Source: Brachynemurus nebulosus
Taxonomy: Eukaryota; Arthropoda; Insecta; Neuroptera; Myrmeleontidae
Reading direction: 5' to 3'
NCBI GenBank assembly: GCA_035578155.1
Contig: JAPWDM010000008.1
Location: forward strand, 32,696,280-32,760,279
DNA length: 64,000 nt
The notes under the pieces were generated by a model. That model searched no databases. It was given only the letters and a program-made list of their open reading frames with translations, and had not been told where the DNA came from. Position 1 is the stretch's first letter. The number at the start of each line of letters is the position of its first letter. The translations under genes were made by a program, and so were the position numbers. Shown one piece after another: positions 58,735 through 64,000 of the stretch.

Positions 58735-58893
58735 AACTCTGTGTCAACTGGAACAATGTGTCGGCCCGGTAGTGGTGACGACGGTGACGGTTTAGGTGGT
58801 GGTGGTAGTTGGTGCGACTGGGTTTTGTTAATCTTTTTTCTTCTGGTACTTGATATTTGCGTAATTAAAATTTTGTTTTTCGGGGAAATGTAG
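58735..58893 (+). CDS. Possible small membrane-type frame, doubtful
   Basis: The frame through 58757 reads MCRPGSGDDGDGLGGGGSWC, then a hydrophobic stretch WVLLIFFLLVLDICVIKILF and a stop at 58893. The Gly/Asp-rich head plus a roughly 20-residue membrane-like segment is unusual in this window. There is no family match, no second exon evidence, and the low-complexity GGT run may create it by chance. Confidence 0.15.
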   Translation, partial: NSVSTGTMCRPGSGDDGDGLGGGGSWCDWVLLIFFLLVLDICVIKILFFGEM

Positions 58894-59489
58894 AATTAGT
58901 TTACAAATTTTTAGAAATAAATAATTCTTCATGCGATATGTAAATAATTCAAAATTATTTAGAAAAAATCCCGGGAATATAATTTTCAGTATAAAAATAT
59001 ATTTCTTAGAATACGTTTTAATTAAATTGTTTCGTTTGTAGGCTTACATATAAAAATTGTTAATATTTGAAAGGTGAAAATCAAGATTGGAAAATATAAA
59101 AATGTTTTCTTGGTAGTCAGTCCAATTAGTCAAATTAAGTTCGTAACAATTCGCAACATTTTTTATTTTTATCGACACAATCCATCTTAGAATTTCCTTG
59201 ATTCCCACGCTGTCTGGTATACAGGGGTGAATTTTTTGAGAATTTCCATTTTTAGTACAATCAAGCAGTTGATTTGTATATGTATTATGTTATTCGCCTA
59301 TAACGTTTATAGAAATTATTACTACACTACAAGTGTGCTACACATGTTATGATCAATAGCCGTTCGCGGTAGTATCACACATATGTGTGATCACCAATCG
59401 CGATCCGCTTCTACGGTAGTTCAGCTTACCATATACCAATGAAGTGTGCTTAGATTGTAAATCTATAGGTACATATAATAAAATTGCAA
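58894..59489. other. Gene-free stretch with a 16-base palindrome
   Basis: TCACACATATGTGTGA at 59375-59390 is a perfect palindrome. With its flank (CGCGATCCGCTTCTACGG) it is related, in inverse orientation, to 2455-2493. Confidence 0.5.
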
Positions 59490-59824
59490 TTTCAAATATT
59501 ATCGAGTGCTTGTGAGACACTACTACGTATGACAAACTTTTGTCTGCATTTCAACACACGCAGTATTGATATGTTCACTAATCGTTCAGTTAAACTGAAA
59601 CTTTAAGCACTCGATTTCTTTGGTATAGTATGACCAAAAACCACATGTAAATTAAAAATCACAAAGTGATTGAAAAAATTATCCGGATCGGCCGGGAATC
59701 GAACCCAGGATCTTCTTCCCAGGAACCCAGGAAATTAAAACTGTAACTGTTTCTCGAATCAGAGAGAGTACTAATACACATAGGTGATTGAATGGGTGTC
59801 CGGCTCGGCCGCTTACCGAGCATG

Positions 59825-59896
59825 GGATCGTTGGTGTAGAGGTTAGAACGTCTGGCTAGTTACCAGAAGATCCTGGGTTCGATTCCCGGCCGATCC
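59825..59896 (+). tRNA. tRNA-like, Thr (AGT) anticodon, copy 1
   Basis: 72 bases fold as a cloverleaf. The acceptor is GGATCGT/CCGATCC (6 of 7 pairs). The D arm is GTGTAGAGGTTAGAAC, with one A-G mismatch. The anticodon stem TCTGG/CCAGA is perfect with loop CTAGTTA, giving anticodon AGT (threonine). The T arm is CTGGG TTCGATT CCCGG. Position 37 is T, where a purine is usual. The B box GGTTCGATTC is intact. A Pol III T6 terminator follows 6 bases after the end. It may be a tRNA gene, a tRNA pseudogene, or the head of a SINE. The identical flanks of the second copy favour a repeat-borne origin. Confidence 0.6.
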
Positions 59897-59902
59897 GGAT
59901 AA

Positions 59903-59908
59903 TTTTTT
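59903..59908 (+). terminator. Pol III T6 terminator after tRNA-like copy 1
   Basis: TTTTTT starts 6 bases after the predicted tRNA 3' end, the usual position of a Pol III stop. Confidence 0.55.
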
Positions 59909-60181
59909 CAATCACTTTGTGATTTTTAATTTACATGTGGTTTTTGGTCATACTATACCAAAGAAATCGAGTGCTTAAAGTTTCAGTTTAGCTGAACGAT
60001 TAGTGAACATATCAATACTGCGTGTGTTGAAATGCAGACAAAAGTTTGTCATACGTAGTAGTGTCTCACAAGCACTCGATAATATTTGAAATTAAAATTG
60101 TAACTGTTTCTCGAATCAGAGAGAGTACTAATACACATGGGTGATTGAATGGGTGTCCGGCTCGGCCGCTTACCGAGCATG

Positions 60182-60253
60182 GGATCGTTGGTGTAGAGGT
60201 TAGCACGTCTGGCTAGTTACCAGAAGATCCTGGTTTCGATTCCCGGCCGATTC
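60182..60253 (+). tRNA. tRNA-like, Thr (AGT) anticodon, copy 2
   Basis: Same 72-base sequence as copy 1 with three changes. GCAC in the D arm restores perfect pairing with GTGT. CTGGT weakens the T stem. The acceptor end CCGATTC adds a mismatch. Thus each copy is damaged at places where the other is sound, which implies a common intact ancestor and drift since duplication. The anticodon stem and loop are unchanged. The same alternatives apply as for copy 1. Confidence 0.5.
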
Positions 60254-60259
60254 GGATAA

Positions 60260-60265
60260 TTTTTT
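60260..60265 (+). terminator. Pol III T6 terminator after tRNA-like copy 2
   Basis: T6 run, 6 bases after the predicted end. Confidence 0.5.
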
Positions 60266-60286
60266 CAATCACTTTGTGATTTTTAA

Positions 60287-60552
60287 TTAATAAAATTGCA
60301 ACAATATAAAATATTTACTAGTAAAATTGTAACTAAATAATAGTGTAAAATCAACACAAAATATATGTCCTTTTGTGTGTTAAATCATTGACACAAATCT
60401 TGCGTAAAGATTTGACACATATGCTTTGTATTAAAATAACACAAAAAATTGAGTGGACCGTTCTGGACATGTGAAATGTGTTAATTTTAACACAAATTTT
60501 TTGACTGTGTTGTTGTACACAGGATGGAATGTAACGACTTGAACGGATTTTT
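60287..60552. repeat. AACACAAA-rich short-repeat segment
   Basis: Between about 60340 and 60520 the words AACACAAA, TTTGTGTTA and GACACA recur on both strands (about eight times). It may be subterminal sequence of an unidentified element. No gene. Confidence 0.4.
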
Positions 60553-60755
60553 CAGAGGCGTAACTACAATGGAGCAGGTTGAGCAGCCGCTCCAGGGCGC
60601 ATGGTAAAAACGGGCGTAGGAGGAAAGAGAAATGGAGCACAAAGAAGGCTGGTGCCGATTTTTTTTTTGTTCGTCACTTTAAATTTTTGGAAAAAAGTTG
60701 AAGCCTAGGGAGGCGCTTGGTTAAAGTTGCTCCAGGGCGCAAAATTACGCCTCTG
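60553..60755. mobile_element. 203-base TIR MITE
   Basis: CAGAGGCGTAACTA at the left and AATTACGCCTCTG at the right are inverted. The subterminal word GCTCCAGGGCGCA occurs near both ends (60588, 60729). The ends resemble hAT-style CAG..CTG termini, but the flanking 8 bases do not match, so the superfamily is open. The minus frame over it is not coding. Confidence 0.7.
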
Positions 60756-61576
60756 CTTATGTTGTATTTGAAATGACCGATTCAATTGTTATTGATGACT
60801 GAGTTTATATTTTTTTTATTACCTGAAGTGTTATTTATCAATAAAAACGTCTTACAACAAAACAAGCCTACCACAACAATGCTAACAGTTTGACCCAGTG
60901 TTACAAACTGACACACCTTTCCCCTACATTATCGGAGGGCTAAACATATTAGCAGATTATTAATAATTTTATGAATTTTGTAAAAGATTCGCAACATTTA
61001 ACACGGGTAGAAATGTTTCTGCATATTAAAATATCTAGGTAAATAGCGCAAAACTATATCATTCATTTCAAAAACACCTTATTTTAAATACGCTCATATT
61101 AAAATCTATGAATTATTTAAGAGAATTTCAAACGGCATAATATTTACTTTCTACAAATTTTGTGTCTAATTTGTGGTTGAATTATAAATTAATGCAGGTA
61201 AAGATATGTCATACCTACTGTATAGGTACTGGATACCTATATGTGCAAACAAGATGGTGGTAGTGAAAATAGATAAGGAATATTTGGCGAAAATTCTGTG
61301 CTATAAAGGTATGTTAGCAGAGGTATTGCGAAATACCCCGTAGGCAAACCGAAAATTTTCATATAAATTGGATTCTATTAATAACATATACAAATATTCA
61401 ATTAGCAGTTTACTATATAGAACATATTTAGATACAATTTCGTAAATAAATGTTTCCGAGAACTAGACATTGGAAGACTAAAATATTGCTGGAATATTAA
61501 TAGAAATGTTAATGCTAGCATAATAATTAATGTTAAAAGCTAGTAAAAAGTCAACTTTTTTGAACGATGGTTTAAA
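60756..61576. other. Gene-free AT-rich stretch
   Basis: Nothing supportable. GGTATTGCGAAATACCCCG at about 61321 resembles the terminus of some other repeat. Confidence 0.45.
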
Positions 61577-61580
61577 TTAA

Positions 61581-62497
61581 CCCTAGAATCATACGTACTC
61601 GTCAAAACGACGAACGAACTTCTCTACCTGCTCCAATACTACAACTTGTCGGTGCCCGCTTGCTGTGAAACTTCTGTTATCTAATTTATTTGTTATTATA
61701 ATATATAAGACGTATAAATTTTGTTTATAGCTATTGTCGTTTTTTTATACTGAAATAGTGTGCGCCAAAAGGACGATGATGTATGATTAACCTATATTTT
61801 TTTTTAAAGATTTTGTACTCCACATATAAAAGTCTTCCTAATTTTTCTAAAATTTATTAAATATATGGATGTTATAATTAATTTATTCAATGATTATGAT
61901 AATGTGAAAGATGATTACAGCTGTTTGACTTATAGAGACGACATAATACTGAAGTTTTAATATATTGAATCGAAAACTAAAGAATGCGTTTCAAGTGACT
62001 TAATAAAAGGTTAACAATTTATTTTGTGGAAAATATTTTAATTTTTATTATTTTTTGAGATCTTATTCTAAAAATTACTAACAAAGTTTAGAAAATTTAC
62101 AAATGTGCCTAATGGAAAAATAACTACATATCTATAGGAATATTTATGACTGAGAAATTTCACATTCTGTAAAGTCAGACATGCCACTGACTCATAATAG
62201 TTCCTAATTAATTATTTGAAAGACATGTTTCATGATACAATTGATGTATTTATCTATTTTTTAATTTTTATAGTGAAAATATGCTTTGATAAAAAGATTA
62301 AAAAAATTAATAAATATTTATATTAAGAAATCTTTCCAAATCCAATTTTTAAAATATTTTGTTCACTTTTGTAGTATTGTTATGTAAAAAAAATGTTTTT
62401 GCAAATTAACTCTAAAACTCCCCGTAAAAAGTCCATTCGTCGAAACGACGCCGATGTATGATTAACTTGACTCGTAGACCAACGTATGATTCTAGGG
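61581..62497. mobile_element. piggyBac MITE, copy 2 (intact ends)
   Basis: CCCTAGAATCATACGTACTC at the left and its terminal complement at the right (ACGTATGATTCTAGGG, to 62497) are flanked by TTAA (61577-61580, 62498-62501). TTAA duplication plus CCCTAGAA is diagnostic of piggyBac-type elements. It is 917 bases long, closely similar to 52204-53124, and non-autonomous. Confidence 0.93.
61865..61960 (+). CDS. Small frame conserved with piggyBac MITE copy 1
   Basis: MDVIINLFNDYDNVKDD, then YSCLTYRDD, 31 residues. It has one residue fewer than the 52485 copy because of an in-frame three-base deletion. Unrecognised. Confidence 0.2.
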   Translation: MDVIINLFNDYDNVKDDYSCLTYRDDIILKF

Positions 62498-62501
62498 TTA
62501 A

Positions 62502-62978
62502 GGATTGTAATCCCACTGCATCAGTAATTTGATAAGTTAAAAATAATTGAGAATTTTGGTAAGTTCAATTTGTTTTATAGAAGAATGACTAAGGTACTGG
62601 ACATAAATGTAGACAATCAGATTATTCTTTACTGTGTACCCATAATAAACACTTCTGTAATACAATTAAATCCCACAATGCAATGGTCAGTTTCAAAATG
62701 CATATAAATCTAATAAAGCATTCTTTTCATATTTATTCACATTCTATTTAAATCAGCTATACATTTAGCAAAACTTTTGAATTCGAAAATTTAATTCATA
62801 CGTTATCCGAATTGTTTTAAACGATTTTCTATTAAGTATTTTAAGAATTACGTAAATAGTACGATTATGTCGACGCAGTTACCCATTAGTTAATTACCAC
62901 TAGACTTAATATTAGGAGATTAAGCAAAAACAGGTCAATTAGATTTTTTCATGTAGATTTGAAATCTGCAAACAATAT
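62502..62978. other. Gene-free AT-rich stretch
   Basis: Nothing supportable. Confidence 0.5.
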
Positions 62979-63260
62979 TTTTTACCCCCTTTTCAAAAAA
63001 CTAGTCCCTAAATTTGAACCTCCAACCACCCTTGTTGATGTAATTTAAACAAATTTCATATCAACAGATAGCCCTTTAAAAAAGAGCAATATCGTCTATT
63101 TTTAAACTTTTGCTCTATCTCTCACCATTTTCGAGATATTAATTAAATTTTTACCCCTATTTTTAAAGGGCAGTTTCATCCCTTCAAACCGTTTCACTGC
63201 CGCTAAAAAAATATGCGTCTCTTATTTTTTGATGTTCTATAACATATCAAATAATAAACA
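62979..63260. repeat. Diverged relative of the 10922-12237 foldback arm
   Basis: TTTTTTACCCCCTTTTC, CCTCCAACCACCC, CTCTATCTCTCACCATTTTC, GAGATAT and GCTAAAAAAATATGCGTC align in order with the right arm at 11937-12170. It is a clearly older copy and only one arm is present. Confidence 0.65.
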
Positions 63261-63844
63261 AAATCGGAAGAGTACACTCCCATGAAATTCCTTTTGAAAA
63301 AAATTGACGTGAGGTCAGAATTACCCTTAGAGTCCTGGTGCTCCAAAGTGGGCCCAAAATAAACGATTGGGTGAATCTTCGACCAAGCTTTGTTTGAGAC
63401 CAAAATGAAGCTAAGTATAAAATTGTTCCCCAGGGGCTTAGCGCTTCAAGCAAAGTTTAATACTGAAGTGCTACTAAAAGCAAAGCCGTGGAAAGAAAAG
63501 AAAGGCCCCAGGAGCCAAAAATATAGTCGGCGAACGAAAAAAAAGCACATTTACACTTTTCCCCGAGCCCCGGAGATTTACAACCCCGGCTGCCCCCTTA
63601 GCTAAAACTAACAAAATAGTGTATTGAAGTACGAAGGTGACTACTTTGAGTTATTTGAAACGGGACGGGATGACGCTTATGTTACATAAATGGCCCGGGT
63701 GTGTAGAAAAAGACAGTTGTAATTAAACAAATATGTATGAAACAGTGTTAAACAATAATAGTGTTATTTATCTAAGCACATTTATGGTTGCATATACATA
63801 TACAAATATTTGTATTTAAACATGTATGTTTGTACGTATGTATG
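63261..63844. other. Gene-free stretch, GC-richer at 63420-63600
   Basis: 63420-63600 is more GC-rich (TTCCCCAGGGGCTTAGCGC; CCCGAGCCCCGGAG) and open in several frames (63247-63453 minus, 63390-63605 plus) without domains. Probably repeat-derived. Confidence 0.4.
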
Positions 63845-64000
63845 TAGGGTAGGGTAGGGCTAGTTGTGCAACTTTTCACTTAATCGGTCATAGCTCCTCA
63901 ACCGTAAGTCCAAATTTATTGTTATGCATACTGATGTGTAGGTAATTTCTTCCTTTTCTAAAGTCCCCATAGTAACATTTTTCTAACAATTGACGTTTGA
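63845..64000. mobile_element. Left end of a TAGGGTA-type element cut by the window edge
   Basis: TAGGGTAGGGTAGGGC, then TAGTTGTGCAACTTTTCAC, has the style of the TA-flanked ends at 3521 and 28318. The right end would lie outside the window. Confidence 0.35.

Larger units (their letters stand above)
59490..60092. repeat. Near-perfect inverted repeat of about 230 bases around a tRNA-like gene
   Basis: The left arm 59490-59717 and the right arm about 59864-60092 are complementary with, by my reading, about one difference in 228 (GTTCAGTTAAAC against GTTCAGCTAAAC at about 59585). The inner ends of both arms lie in the 3' half of the tRNA-like sequence, so the left arm holds a truncated minus-strand copy (59685-59717). 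The high identity points to a recent event. Confidence 0.9.
59732..60286 (+). repeat. Direct duplication of a 198-base tRNA-containing unit
   Basis: Unit 1 (59732-59929) and unit 2 (60089-60286) are offset by exactly 357 bases, with about five differences. Each contains GAATCAGAGAGAGTACTAAT, a GGCTCGGccgcttaCCGAGC hairpin, the tRNA-like sequence, a T6 run, and TCAATCACTTTGTGATT (a small palindrome). Confidence 0.9.

Noticed and set aside
63203..63605. Overlapping frames on both strands
   Set aside because: GC-richer repeat-like segment. Frames on both strands are equally open and none has a domain.
63845..63860. Telomere-like TAGGG repeat
   Set aside because: Only about three AGGGT words, and the sequence then becomes unique. 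It fits the TAGGGTA-type element ends instead.

Overview
The window is AT-rich animal DNA, most likely from an insect or other arthropod. The evidence for that is indirect: piggyBac-, hAT-, Tc1- and pogo-type DNA transposon remnants, insect-style dispersed-repeat tails with GACAGAC words, and a split THAP-domain relic with a 66-base GT..AG intron. I find no convincing intact host protein-coding gene. Almost every long open frame lies in AT-rich noise, in a simple repeat, or inside a transposon. The window is best read as intergenic or intronic sequence built largely from nested, mostly non-autonomous DNA transposons.

Layout. 0-13.9 kb: a truncated element end, a tRNA-derived SINE-like copy on the minus strand, a series of TA-flanked elements whose terminal words recur inside them, a hAT-like element with a foldback and a tandem array, and a 1.3-kb foldback. 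14-26.9 kb: a possible ATAC-flanked element, a hAT element with a perfect 8-base duplication, two TTAA-flanked elements, a 165-base tandem array, and a nest in which a hAT element sits inside a TIR element next to a Tc1 remnant. 27-36.8 kb: a three-unit tail-like tandem repeat, a pogo deletion derivative, a 1.8-kb TIR element, a hAT transposase remnant, an element lodged between two long (TA)n tracts, and a TA-flanked element carrying an array of perfect heat-shock-element motifs. 38.7-51.5 kb: two copies of one TIR family, a 1.7-kb hAT element containing another element, a Tigger-like MITE, a second tandem array, palindromes, and the THAP relic. 52-64 kb: two piggyBac MITEs, an element with a CxC/CxH transposase relic, a 409-base palindrome, a 1.3-kb TIR element, a nearly perfect inverted repeat with tRNA-like genes, and a truncated element at the right edge.

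The genes do not form a pathway. What links the region is transposon biology. At least nine TIR elements, by inspection, repeat their terminal words internally, which would be expected of subterminal transposase-binding sites. Three hAT insertions have perfect 8-base target duplications. The heat-shock-element-bearing insertion can be checked inside this window, because a second copy of its target sequence remains empty. Boundaries given as exact were read from inverted termini plus target duplications. Boundaries given as approximate rest on similarity alone.
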